From Symbiodinium natans (Eukaryota > Sar > Dinophyceae > Suessiales > Symbiodiniaceae): a stretch of DNA of 64,000 nucleotides. The stretch is taken from NCBI GenBank assembly GCA_905221605.1, contig CAJNDS010002140.1, positions 1 to 64,000 of the forward strand, written 5' to 3'. Shown piece by piece: positions 31,735 to 43,034 of this stretch. A program made the position numbers and the translations under genes. The first letter of the stretch is position 1. Each line of letters opens with the position of its first letter. The notes beneath the pieces are model-generated. The model was not told the origin of the DNA and searched no databases. It saw only the letters and a program-made list of their open reading frames with translations.

Positions 31735-32868
31735 GCATGGAGCAGAGCCGTCGGGACGATCTCGAGGCTCAGGGTTGGACATCAGCTGATTTTAAGCCAT
31801 CTCTCCCCAAAGAGCCTTTCATATTGACACCCGGAACTTGTTCTGTCAAAAGGCTTGGCCAGTTCTGGCAGATCTGGGTCCGTTTTTGCTGTCAATCTGC
31901 GTGGGCCCACGAGTCTGTGTGTCCGGGAAACGAGAGTTCTCAGGAATGTGGCAAAGTAGCTGCTTCCGGTTCAGGGCCTCAGGGTCTCTGAGTTCGGTTC
32001 CCAAAGTCTCGGAAGAGGCCGTGGGGCACATGATGTTCTACTTCCTGCGGGGTTCGCTCCCGTGGTCGGGGCTCGAAGCCAAGTCCCAGGAGAGCCGGAA
32101 TCCCTTTGCCATGCTTTGGCTATGCCCGGGACTATACACAAAGTCACAAAGTCCTTGTCCCGAACCAGTTCCCCTTTTGCAGGAGGAAAAGTACAGGAAG
32201 ATTCGAGAAGTGAAGGCTGGGACAGGTTTGCTCTGGTCGTATCCCTGCCCGCTGCTCTCGCGATAGCCACCTATGTCGAAGCAGTCACGGATGCAGAAGT
32301 GCAGCTTGTAGCCAAATGGGTCCTTCATGCGTTGGTGCAGGAAACGTTCCCCATTGAGCAGCTTTGCCGGGCACTCAACCAGTCAACGGCAGAAAGGTAT
32401 GAACGTTCTCAAACGGCATAGCCCGGCAATACACAGTGCTCTAAGTTTCTACCTGCTGGGTTGTCTACTCTCCGCTGTTCTGAGCATGCTCCGAGGTGAG
32501 GGACACCCGCAGCACTTTGCCAAGTACTTGGAGCAAGCTCGGAACTTGAAGCCTGGGGCCCTGGAGTCGACTTTCAAGAGAGAGCAGCCCGAGAGCAGCC
32601 CCGTAGCTGAGAGCAGAGGATTTTCTTGGCAAATTCCCCATGCTGCCAAGGTATACCGAACGGCCAGACTACGCCGGGATGAGGACTGTTTCTGGCACCG
32701 CGAATAAGCTGGCACATGGATGTTGGACCTGCACGAATGTGGTGTTGCATCCGTCAGGAAGATGTTTGCATCGCTGAGGGCCGAGATTGGACCCAGCGAG
32801 GATCATGATTTCGAGTTCCTGCGGGGAAAGGAGACTGGCCAGATTCCCAGATTCCCAGTGCCGTTTGA
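31735..32868 (+). CDS. Casein kinase 1-like protein kinase, 3' exons
   Basis: Continues from the 12011-12066 exon in phase (AAAG joined to GCATG, giving HKGMEQSRRDDLE). Exons: 31735-31766, 32018-32089 (VGHMMFYFLRGSLPWSGL), 32183-32215 (EEKYRKIREVK), 32341-32370 (ETFPIEQLCR), 32501-32550 (GHPQHFAKYLEQARNL), 32651-32683 (YTERPDYAGM) and 32758 to about 32868 (KMFASLRAE...FEFL). The order reproduces the CK1 C-lobe. Donors are GC at 31767, 32216, 32371 and 32551 and GA at 32090 and 32684. The end of the last exon and the stop are not resolved; a frame at about 33215-33444 (GHVALVVGISGSIPWGVQ) might be a later exon. Confidence 0.87.
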
Positions 32869-33069
32869 GGTGCTGCAGATTCTTGTCGCAGCTCTCATGC
32901 GAAAGTCTTGTTGTCTGTTGACTTCAAATTCCTTCAGAGCACAGATAGTAACATTGCACTGTACTTGGCTGCTCCCTGCGTTCCACGATTCCAAGGTCCG
33001 TTGGATCCGCTCCAAATTGATGAACCTTGGCTGCAGCATGCCACCAGTTTCACATGCGCTTTTGAGGTC

Positions 33070-33124
33070 GGTGTCGCTGTGTCTGTGTGTCTCTGTGCGT
33101 CTCTGTGTGTGTGTGTGTGTGTGC
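33070..33124. repeat. TG-rich microsatellite
   Basis: GTGTCTGTGTG grading into a pure TG run. Confidence 0.85.
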
Positions 33125-33449
33125 GACAGCGTTAGGGCCTGTAGGAGAAACGCCCATCGAAAGTGGTCCAACCTGCCAACGTGCCCCTGAGACACAGGAT
33201 AGTATAGAGCAGCCAGATGACAAGGCCTCAGCCTCAGCTCTCAAAAACCCCCGGACATGTGGCACTCGTTGTTGGTATCAGCGGTAGCATACCATGGGGT
33301 GTCCAGATGCTCAACCCAGGTTCAAAAGGCTGCATCTGGTCAAAGCTCCTGCTGCGCGATCTCCTGAAACCGGGAGCGCGCGCAGCAGCCATGCCCGCAA
33401 ACGTTGGCGAACAGAATCCACACCTGGCTGTCTTGGAGTCCTAGAGTGT

Positions 33450-35411
33450 TGACAGAGAGGGTACCTGACTCGTGTCGCAGCTTGCGAACCCGAATCAAAG
33501 CATGTAGATTGTAGATCCCCCACTAGTGGTGGAAAAGAAAGCTCACAGGCATTGTATCAACTTGCAGGTAGACGGGCAGGTCAGCAGGTCGTAAGCCGCG
33601 TTGTGTGGGCGGCAAGGCACCCAAAGTCGAAAGACTCAGGATGTATTCAAGACCCCTTTGACTCATGTTTGCCCGGCCTTTGCCCAACGTTGCGGGGCTC
33701 CCTGAGTATGGCCGAAGCGCCAAGGGAGATGCAGAGGAAGCCTTCGGCTCACCTGGCAGAGCTTCCTCTCTTCGCCTGAGACCTTTTTCTCAGGTTTCAC
33801 CAATATCCGGCTGAAGCGGGCCGGTCGCACAACGACAGTCGCACCCGTCAGTCGCATCCCGTCAGTCGCACCCAAACCTCCTGAATGCGAGAGCCACGCT
33901 ACTGGTTGTCTGACTTTTTCACTAAATTTTCCAAAAACTACACGGGCGATCTTTACACGTGGCTCTCAGGTTTCAAGGCCACCGGGGTCAGATCACACGG
34001 CCAGGCCGCAAAGCGAGAGTTGCAGCAGCTGCAGCTTGGCAAGGCGGTAGAATCATGAAGAACCCACAGCCAAGGGTTGCAGGAGCTGTTTGTCGATTCG
34101 CTGGAGGCAAGCCAAGCCAATTTTCTGAGACAAGAGAGTCTTGAAGAATTCTTCTGGATGCACACGAGTGTGCCTGGACTGCAACGCCAGAGGTGGACGC
34201 TGATCGTGGGTTCCGCGGGGCTGCATTCGAGGTTCTAGGGCCCGGCAAATATGTCTAGCCTCGATGTGCCACTTTGGCGGCAAGCAGTCCAGATACATTC
34301 TTTGGCAGAATCATTCCAGCGGCTGGCCCGGCCCCGTCCAAGCAACATTAGGCACCTGATGTCCATAAAATTTGCACCACGAAGTGACTAAGTGCAAGTA
34401 ACGTGATGCTTACCGCGTGACTAGCGCGACTTATGCACTCGAGAAGACTGTGCGTGCTGCTTTGCCCGGGGCACCTCAGTGGTGGTCCGTAGAGATCTGG
34501 ATGGCAAGCCCCGCCGTCCACATCAACGGCGACAGCATCAGCAAGAGCATTGTTGCCTGGATTGTAGAAGCCTTTTCACCATTGTTTGCTGTTGGCCGAT
34601 GTGCGGAGGAGACCCAGCTTAGTTGTGTCAAGCATGAACAGCGGCAGCTCGTGCATAGGCTCAAAAACCAGAAGCTTAGTCATCCCCCGCATGTTGGCAG
34701 AAGAGCGCGCGACGACTCTCTGCGAGACACGTCAGTGTGCTACAGATCTACAGGCAAGGCAATACTTGTTTCGGGTGTCCAGCTGAGCCCGTAGGGCCGT
34801 AGGGAAGCCTTTGGCGACTCCAAAGAGCTAGCAGGGAGTCATGAATTTCTCTCCACTTGGTTTTCAAATTCGCCGTAGTTGCAATGCAACCAGGCGGTGA
34901 GCCAGCCACATGCGTGCACTTCCCACTGGCCAAGAATACTTGTAAGAGGACCTTAGCGGCCGAGGTTTGTGAGGCCTGTACCTTGTTGCAGTGATCCAAA
35001 CGCTGCCACCTCACTGCAGTCTCGTAGTCAGGCACCCGAGTCCGAGTCCCATGTCCCAAGTGTCCGAATCCTCGCTCGTGTCATATCGTGTCACAAAGGC
35101 CAAGGCCGAAGCATGGAAAGCCACGAAGGGCAAAACCAAGCTGTTCCCACCTCTCCCCAACAATGCATACTGTGTCTGCGTCAGGGCGTGCATGCATCTT
35201 TCGACAAAGCTTGGCAAGACCCGACGGAGGAGCCTGGGCCGTGCGACGATACGCACCGGAGAATCGATCCCCCTCTGGCTGCGTTCGTTGGGATGCCTTG
35301 CTATCCCTCTGAAGCGACGGAAAAACGAGTCGAGAGCGAGCTTCTACCGCTTGTTGTGTGGTTGTATTGCTAGTATTGTTAGTATTGTTAGATCGTGCTA
35401 GACCCTCTGAG
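33450..35411. other. No recognised gene
   Basis: Several short frames without motifs. A GTCAGTCGCA direct repeat occurs near 33837-33865. May contain introns or first exons of the J-domain gene. Confidence 0.4.
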
Positions 35412-36330
35412 GAACTTCAGGTCCTCCGGAATGCAACCCCGGTGGAGATCCGGGAGGCAGGTCCAGAGCTGGAAGGGAGCAGGCAGCACCGAGCATGTCC
35501 GTCGCACCGCCTTCCGCCTTTGCTGCAGGCCTTCAGGCGACGAGCATTGCTGACACACCCTGACAAGGGTGGACGTGCCGGGCTCAAGTTTCAGTTGGGC
35601 TTCCCATGGTTTCCCATGGTTTCCCGATGTGTGTCTTTGGGCCGCATGGCCCATTTAAGGGAGTGAGCCGCAACCTGGTGAGAAGCAACAGCATGTCGTT
35701 TTAAGTATTTGGAACTTTGGAGGTCCTTTTCTCTGACAGCCCCGCGGAAGACACATGGAATTCGGGGGGTGTGGTTGTTGTTTCCAGTTCTTTGGTTTTG
35801 AGCCTTTCCTTTTGCAATTTGCAACCCCTTCCAAGAAGACTAGTTTCGAACCTTCCAGCGACCCAGCGCCCTCGAGCAGGTTGGGGGCAATGGCTTTTCT
35901 GAACTCTTTTGGTAGTAACGCCCAAGATTTAGGTGCTCGCGTGTGTCTTCCCATATTCGGATTGGAAGGGTATCAAGCTTTCGCTGTCACGAAGCACGTG
36001 ATCAGAAGTGGAACATTCCTTGTTCACAGGTCCCGAGGAGTTCCATGCGACTTGGCAGCAAACATCAAGCTCCGTATCTGATTAATCTTCAGGTCCCACG
36101 TCGAAACGCATGGGCGAGGCCAAACTGTAGCTGGTCAAATGATTAAATGGCCTCTTAGAAACCTGTGTGCCTGGGTGCGAGAGCTGCTAGACTCCTAGGC
36201 TCCTCTGCAGTATGGGATGGACTTCTCTTTAGCTGCCGCTCCTGCCTTGCTCAGGGCGTCGTTTGTGCCTTCGAAACCCTCAGTGACGGATCGCGCCGGG
36301 CTGCGTACGATGCGCAGCTCGAAGAGAGCG
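35412..36330 (+). CDS. J-domain (DnaJ/Hsp40-like) protein, partial exons
   Basis: J-domains stimulate Hsp70 ATPase through an HPD motif. Exons: 35412-35456 (ELQVLRNATPVEIRE, GC donor), 35529 to about 35573 (AFRRRALLTHPDKGG) and 36255 to about 36330 (GVVCAFETLSDGSRRAAYD). The first two join in phase as EIREAFRRRALLTHPDKGG, and the third gives the helix-4 part (FETLSD...RRAAYD). A short connecting exon between 35573 and 36255 is expected but not identified; 35969-36000 (YQAFAVTKH) is a candidate. The rest of the protein is not found. Confidence 0.72.
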
Positions 36331-38595
36331 GCTTGCATCAATATCTGGTATCCAGAGTAGTTCACTGTACATACTGTACTTGACTGCGCCGAAGCCGCGG
36401 CAACTCTTCTTCGTGCATCTTCGTGTTGGTTTGTGTGTGCAATCGCAAGTGCCGCGAATTCGTGAGATCTGGTGGGATTGCATCTGGTTGCTGACGACAG
36501 TGTGTGAGGTGTGCATCGTTGTACCAGTCCACATTGACGATTATGGGCCCAACATGCCCCAAGCTCTGTAATTGAATGACAGGTGGCCGCCGTCTCGCTA
36601 AACTCAACCACAATCTTCCCCTGTACCAGAAAAGATCGAGAGACCCTCAGCCCACTTGGCATGTGACAAGAAGACCTTGGAGATTTTTTCAGACGAGGTG
36701 GCAACTTTGATGGCCTTAGCGAAGTTGGCCGGCAAATGCCCGCAAAAGACGAGGAGGTGGCTGGGTGCTTTGACACATTTGAAGGAAAAGCATGTTCCGG
36801 ATGTCCATCAGATTGTTGTGGCAACTAGGCGGCCAGGTTCTCGGGAGTTTGGGGCTTTGATGCTTCTCATGGGCCACGCCTGCCTTTTCTCAAGGGGGCC
36901 ACACCCACCATTCGGCAATTCGGGGCGCTTTCTCTTCAGCGTTTTGTCGCTGGCCACTTCAAGCGTAGGTTCAACACGGTTTCAGCCTCTCGTGCGAGGA
37001 TCCGACCTCCCGGGCGCTGGCGGAGAAGATTGAGACCTTCCGCGTGACTGGCAGTAAACCTGATGCTCCGTATGCTGTAGATGGTGGTTTGCTGTTGGTT
37101 GTCCTTGGTAGTGCCGGGGCCGTCGGCTTCAAAGGTGAAGTTGCCCATACTGTGCAGTACTGGGCAGTGCCTGTGGGCTGTGTTTTTTTTTTTTTTTCTC
37201 TCTCTCTCTCTCTCATGAAGCACAGAAACGGGTCAACAACGTTTGCCAGTTTATGATGTGCAGCATAGCCTAGGCCATGAGAATCTTGCTCCAGATGCTC
37301 CTTGCAGACAAGTTGCAGGCATGTGTCGTTTCCTGACCAGTTTCGCTTTGAAATGTGGCACATGCAGCCGGCCATGTCTTGCCTGACCGCTGATCCGATT
37401 TGTAGCCACCAGTGAGCCGTCCAGAACATACCCGAGCTTTTGTCAGCTTGCTGTTTCCGCTCAGAACGTCAACGAGCACCTGAAAAAGCAAAGTTCCGAC
37501 GTTCTCCGCGCCATGATCCAGTGGTGTTCCGGCCGAAACTCAATTTGTCAATGTGACTGCGAGTCGCACAATCTTGGCTGTGTCGGGTTCGACCAAGTGC
37601 TTTTGCCATGAGGCCCAACGTAGACAACACATTGTTGCCCCGATTTCTATTAAATCAAAGATACCCCCAAATCTGGGAGGCTGCGCTACCGTAACTCCAC
37701 TGAGGCTCCTCTGCTCTTGCTCGCGCAGCTCCGGCACGATCGAGAACAACGATCGAATGGCTGACGAGGGCGCGGCGAAGAGCACTTTCGTCGAGCCTGT
37801 TGGCTGAAGAAGTGCCCTAAGGAGTGCGGAGATCTTGCCTTGCCAACTAGAGTAACTAGACCGTGCTTGGGATTGCCCTTGTTCTCGGCAAGGCCGAAGC
37901 TCGCTGGCATCTACAGAGAGAAGTCAGGAGGTTGGCCCGTCTTCCAATCTTCTTGATACAGATAATGGTTGGGAGATGGAGGGGCGAAACAAAAATGGTT
38001 TCGCTCTGCGAATTCTTGTATTATGGGTTCTGAAAGGTGATTAGCTGTTATTAGCCAGCCAGCACGGATTGCAGCAAACCTCGTTGCTTCAAGCGGGACA
38101 GTCTCTCGAGTCTCTCGCGTCTTTCAAGATGGTGTTGCCCATTGCTGATCTGTGAAGCACACCGAATTTCCAGCGTGTTGCTGATCGAGGGTCCACGAAC
38201 AAGGGAGGCCTCACTGGTGCCAAAAAGCAGCTTCACACTTGCTGTGTTGCAGGGCAAGGCTACTACGTCTACATGCAATGGTCGACCATCAAGTGCCGCC
38301 ACCCCCCTGCAGAAATTGTACACGAGGGGAATGGGCCCTGGCACGATTTTCATCAAAGAGTGCCTTGAGCAAGAGGTAGGTTTGGTAGGTCCCTTGCGAG
38401 CTCAGGCACGCAGAAGACGAACTCTTTGACTGAAGCTGTGGACTGGCACATCACGCTGACGCAGCTGAAGGAGAGCCGACACTATTCCGCGGCATTCCGC
38501 AATCACAGAGCCTCAGGGAATCGACATGAACCGACCTCCCCCGGGCTCCCCCTCCCTCCCCCCCCGCCCCTGTTATTTGCATTTTCCGGGTCAGT
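36331..38595. other. Intronic or intergenic DNA
   Basis: Holds a T-run plus CT microsatellite at 37183-37214. A frame at 36656-37033 begins MACDKKTLEIFSDEVATLMA and looks partly protein-like, but no domain is recognised. Confidence 0.4.
37183..37214. repeat. Poly-T followed by CT microsatellite
   Basis: About 15 T then about eight CT units. Confidence 0.85.
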
Positions 38596-39045
38596 TTGGT
38601 GACGCTTGCCCCCCTGCAGGCAACGTCTCAGGCAAGAATGCGAGCGGCTGATGCTTCGATGCAAGATGTGCTCGATCTCGATGAGCTACCAGATTGCTGG
38701 GTCTTTCAGCTCGCTGCAACTGCGCAACATGTTGGAGCAGTAAGCCCTCACATTCACAGCAACCTCCCGGTGAAACTGAAACAAGATGGAGACCTCAGAA
38801 AGCTCAATGCCGTAGCCTTGAAAGCCTTTGCCAAGGAGGAGGATCTCTTCGACATGTCGAAGATCCCGCCTCTGACAGAGGAGGAGGTGGCATTGGCGTA
38901 CCAGGTGCAACTCCTGACTTTAGAAGGCCGACAGCCAAGAAATGGCGTTTCGACTCATGTCCAGCATGCGTCCGAGCCCAGGCGAGCCCAACCGTGCGAC
39001 TCTCCTTCAGCTGCATGTGGACTCTGGGTGGTAAATGCCGGCTAG
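38596..39045 (+). CDS. Hypothetical open frame, possible exon
   Basis: 149 codons including DVLDLDELPDCWVFQLAA and PPLTEEEVALAYQVQLL. The composition of the first 110 codons is protein-like, and it follows a TTCCGGGTCAG/CCCTGCAG region with AG sites. No family recognised; the true boundaries are probably set by splicing. Confidence 0.3.
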   Translation: MVTLAPLQATSQARMRAADASMQDVLDLDELPDCWVFQLAATAQHVGAVSPHIHSNLPVKLKQDGDLRKLNAVALKAFAKEEDLFDMSKIPPLTEEEVALAYQVQLLTLEGRQPRNGVSTHVQHASEPRRAQPCDSPSAACGLWVVNAG

Positions 39046-39123
39046 TCCCTTCGCTAAATTAATTCTGCGTGAGCGGGACGGGCCTTTGGGGCGTGAGCTG
39101 TCCGAAGCTGCCAAGGCAATGCC

Positions 39124-39786
39124 ATGTACCACCGACATCACTCTTGCCATGAAGCTTCAGGCATGCCTCATGCGTGCATGCACAAGCTGAGGGACAACAG
39201 CCTTACACTATTCTATAATGCACCTCACCTGTCATGCTCCCATGGCTCACAAAGCTTTGCTGCGCAGCGCCATGGGTGGTACATATCACAGCATGTTGAA
39301 TGCAAAATGGGGCCCCTCTTCGTGGTGGGCATGTTGCGGGCTGGACAGCAATGGCTCAAGTACATCGAGCATATGCGTGTACACGCAAGCAGGGGCATGG
39401 GGAATACTAGCTATCTCTGTCTGTTGATTTGGACGGAGTTTCTCAACAAGTCTGAGTCCGCCGCAACACTCAAGAGGAATCGAGGACTTGTTCAACTCAG
39501 GGCTTGCGCCCAACAGATTCCATCCGAATTGGGCGGCACTCGCCACGTTGCCATGCCGCGCGTCTGCTTCGATGACTCACGTGGTGAGGAGGTCTGGGAG
39601 CACGAGCTCTCTGCCTGCATCGGAATGCTTGAACCTGGTGTCCACGAGTTGGCCGAGCTTCATTTAGGAGGGCCGGTCCATGCCACTGTAGACTTCAGAA
39701 ATTCAGGCTTTGGGACGCAGATGCCTCGGATGCGATGCAAGAGACGATCGTCTCCGCCACTTGCCATGGGTCTACACGTTCTATGA
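39124..39786 (+). CDS. Hypothetical open frame, 220 codons
   Basis: Starts at ATG 39124 and ends at TGA. Includes GPLFVVGMLRAGQQWLKYIE and ELGGTRHVAMPRVCFDD. It is long for this region, but no domain is recognised and the His/Cys-rich start looks non-coding. Could be exons read through an intron. Confidence 0.25.
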   Translation: MYHRHHSCHEASGMPHACMHKLRDNSLTLFYNAPHLSCSHGSQSFAAQRHGWYISQHVECKMGPLFVVGMLRAGQQWLKYIEHMRVHASRGMGNTSYLCLLIWTEFLNKSESAATLKRNRGLVQLRACAQQIPSELGGTRHVAMPRVCFDDSRGEEVWEHELSACIGMLEPGVHELAELHLGGPVHATVDFRNSGFGTQMPRMRCKRRSSPPLAMGLHVL

Positions 39787-42658
39787 TGTTCTTGTTAGTT
39801 ATCTAACAGTGCATGAGGGCAGGCCGTGAGTAGTTGAAAGACTGGGAATTCATCCAGAATCCCCTTCAGCTGCCACAGGTCGCTTTCCAGTCCCAGGCTC
39901 GGTCTGTTATTGGTGCACAAGACATGACGTGCCGTGTGGATTCATGGAGATCTCGTGGGGAGGGGTGCCTTGAGGTCCTAAGACAACTGATGCTTCCTTG
40001 ATCTCAACAAGTCTGTACAGGTCCTGCGTGGCATAAGCAAGCTGGAGCACGACCTGCGCGGACGGCTTACAGAGATCGACCCTTGTCAATGAATGGGAGT
40101 ATGATACTTTTCTCGGCAAATACGGCAAAGGCTACCCCCCAACCACCCCAATTGAATTGTGTACTTCCCGCAGTTGTCTCTCACAAGATTCCACAGGCAA
40201 TTGCCGTGGAAACTTGACGCTGCGAGCAGCGGCCAGCAGCCCCCCATGATGTCGCGTGTTCCCCCCAAACAAAAACTACCTGAGGATGCCAAGCTCCAGG
40301 ACGTCTTCTTCCTTGTCCGACGGGAGGGTTTCCGAGAGGGTCCACCTCGTTTGGAACCACTCGGTCCAAGCGCTGGCTCCTCGGCGCTGAGGGCAGAGAG
40401 CACGTTCGGACCAGGGCCTGTTCGGGACAGGCCTTCTTCATGTCGCAGCCGATTCAAGCACCCCTTAGGCCCCTAGGCCTTGAGATTCTGAAGCTGGCTA
40501 GACGACTGAATGGGAATGCTCTGTTCAGCGTGGCGAGGCGTCGGGCCCTCCAAAGCATCAGCAGCGTCGGTGCAGCTCGCCTGAATAATTCAGAAACATG
40601 AAAATCCTATTGCCGGGGTGCTGCGCCCACCAGGCCTTCCAGGAAGGACATACTGTATCTCATCTACATGCGAGCATGGGCATCTGTTGTTATACTGTGT
40701 CGGGCTCATTTTAGGGGTATCGTGAGTCCGCAGCGGAGATTGCGTAGGTGTCGTGCCTGAATGGCTTGAATTGGAATCACTACTAGCAGACTACTAGGCG
40801 GGGGGTTTCTGGCGCGAAAAAGAGTCGTAGGAGCTCTATGTGGAATCAAAACAGAAGCCGAAAAAGTTGCCACGCAAGAAAAGTAGGATTCCGCAGCTGG
40901 TTCCTGTGGCCCTGGTGCCCTTAGAGCTTTCGACATCTTTCGACTCTCTAGACTGCGGCTCTGTTTCCTGCGGTGGTCGGAAAGCACCCCTTCCAGCTAG
41001 TTGGTAACGTTGTGGAGAGTGTGCCTGCAAAGAGCGTCATGGATGCTGCCAAGATCTTTCTGAAAATTTCCTTGCCCGTGCATAACACCAGAGTCCTGAA
41101 CATCTGCCAAGTGACAGTAAGGATGTCGACAAGGGTAGAGCGCCCAAACTGGCCATGTGACACCGCTTACGGATTCTACACGAGATAGGACCCTGAAACA
41201 AATCCAGCAAGTCATACCTTCAGAGCTTCCGTGATTCCCGGCAGCGATTGACTTGGCTCGCTCAAGCTTGACATTTGCCTTTCTGAGTTTGTTTGGCCTT
41301 CGATAAATACTCCGGCGTCACTAAGTCAGCAGCCGAGGAGGCATGCATCACAGCACCATGTGCGCAGCCTAAGACGCGCACGGCCGTGTCAAGACTTTCC
41401 TCTTGTTGTTTATGTAAATCGCTCTCTCTCTCTCTCTCACTCTGTCTGTCTGTGTTTGACTTTGGACGTGGCATGCACCAACTGAGATGCTGTTTAGAGA
41501 TTCTAGAGAACAGAAGCAAACTGGCCTAGATAAGCGCCTGATGGGTCTTCTTCCGCTCGGGCCCAAAGTGAAGCTAACGAGGCCGCCCGGACGGAACATC
41601 TCTCCAAAGTCTTGGGCATCGCCTTTCCAGGCCTCCTGGAGCTCGTCTAAGCAGATGTGCAAGACCTGATATGCTAGCTACCTCTCATATTCAGTTCGCC
41701 CCCCAGTTGGAGGTGAGATGCGTCAGCACAAGAACATTGTAGCATCCGGGTTCACAAACACACGAAGCTTTGCAAAGAGCCCTGCTCCAAGCCTTGTTAG
41801 GACTCTTCCGAGTTCCTGCATGACCTCGCCGGCAAAGGGGTGGTGCGACCCCCAGCTCGATTCGGTGCCGTTGCGATGAGGCTGGGCATGAAAGTGCTAG
41901 AAACTGCCAAGCCGAACAGCAAAACCACGCACTGTTCGTATTGGACCCAGGTACTGTAGAGTCCAATGACTGTAGGAGGAAGAAGACTTTTTGAAGCATC
42001 CGCCAAGCATGGAAAGGGTCTCCCATGCACTATGTGTGGACGAAGCTTGAACCCTGGCAGGCGCATCAACTCTCCGATCCAGGAGGAGGGAGCCTGAGGG
42101 AGCTGAAATGAACTGAAGGGGCTGAAGGGTGCGCGACATCGCGGACTCTTGCGACCGTTGCGGTTGTGCAGCCCTCCAGGCCCTCTGGAACTTCTTCGAG
42201 GACCCTACGAGCAGCCAGGCGCCTGCACCTCCAATCCGAACCTCCGGGCAGCTTGTACCGCTCGCTTGTACCGCTGCATACAACAGTTCGTCAACATGGT
42301 TTTCAATGATTTTAAAAGTGCAAGATCGGCTTCAGGGAGCCAGTAATTATGCGTCATGGTGCACAATTCCATGGGAGAGTCCCAAGCCACCCCTAGAGCT
42401 GCCCCGAAGACCGGGGAAAGCGACGTGTAGGCTGCGCGCTGGTATGCCCGCCTCTACGCTCCCTTGGTCCTGAGCCTCGCAATGCCTTTGGAAGATTGAA
42501 GTTGAAAGTCGCAGAGGTCCGAGCTGGGCCCACAGGGCATGAGCCATCGAAAAGAAGAGTGTGCTCAGGATATCCGTGGCTTGCATGCTCCTGGAGTCCT
42601 CCTACAAAGCGCCGTCCTTCACACCGCGGCTCAGCGCATTCAGTAGCAAGCGAGGGGT
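39787..42658. other. No recognised gene
   Basis: Contains a CT microsatellite (about 41421-41440) and short frames without motifs on both strands. Confidence 0.4.
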
Positions 42659-43034
42659 ATGTGGTTGATCGATTTCGTGAGTTGCAAAAGGCAAGTGCTC
42701 GTGATCCAACTGGTGCTCGACATCCTCTTCCTTTTGGACATCGTGCTGAGATACAAGATGAGTTGGAGCACGTGGCGCTTCTTGCGCCCCTCCTCTGAAT
42801 CCGACAGGGGCTGTTCATGTAGCGCTGTGGACAAACACTCTGACTCTCCCAGTTCTGGCCCAGATTGGTTTTGCAACTAGCCGGCTCCGTTGGCCTGTTT
42901 TGTTTTGGGTAGTCTCAGTACAGCTACAACTCTGCCGGTGTTGTCTTATCTCAAGATGGCGTATGGCCCTGATGCGAGGCAGCCAGTACAACATCATTGA
43001 CATTGTGTCTTTGAGCCCCATTGTGCCGCTCTGA
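42659..43034 (+). CDS. Ion-channel-like membrane segments, two exons
   Basis: The frame from 42659 gives VIQLVLDILFLLDIVLRYKM, typical of the S2 region of voltage- or cyclic-nucleotide-gated channels, followed by SWSTWRFLRPSS. A second segment after an AG acceptor (from 42956) reads MRGSQYNIIDIVSLSPIVPL, like S3 (YNIIDIVSLSP). Exon ends are approximate. S4, pore and cytoplasmic parts were not found, so this may be a fragment or a gene with large introns. Confidence 0.5.

Noticed and set aside
39340-39362. TGGCTCAAG, a partial spliced-leader match
   Set aside because: Only 9 nt match, without the preceding TTT; expected by chance.
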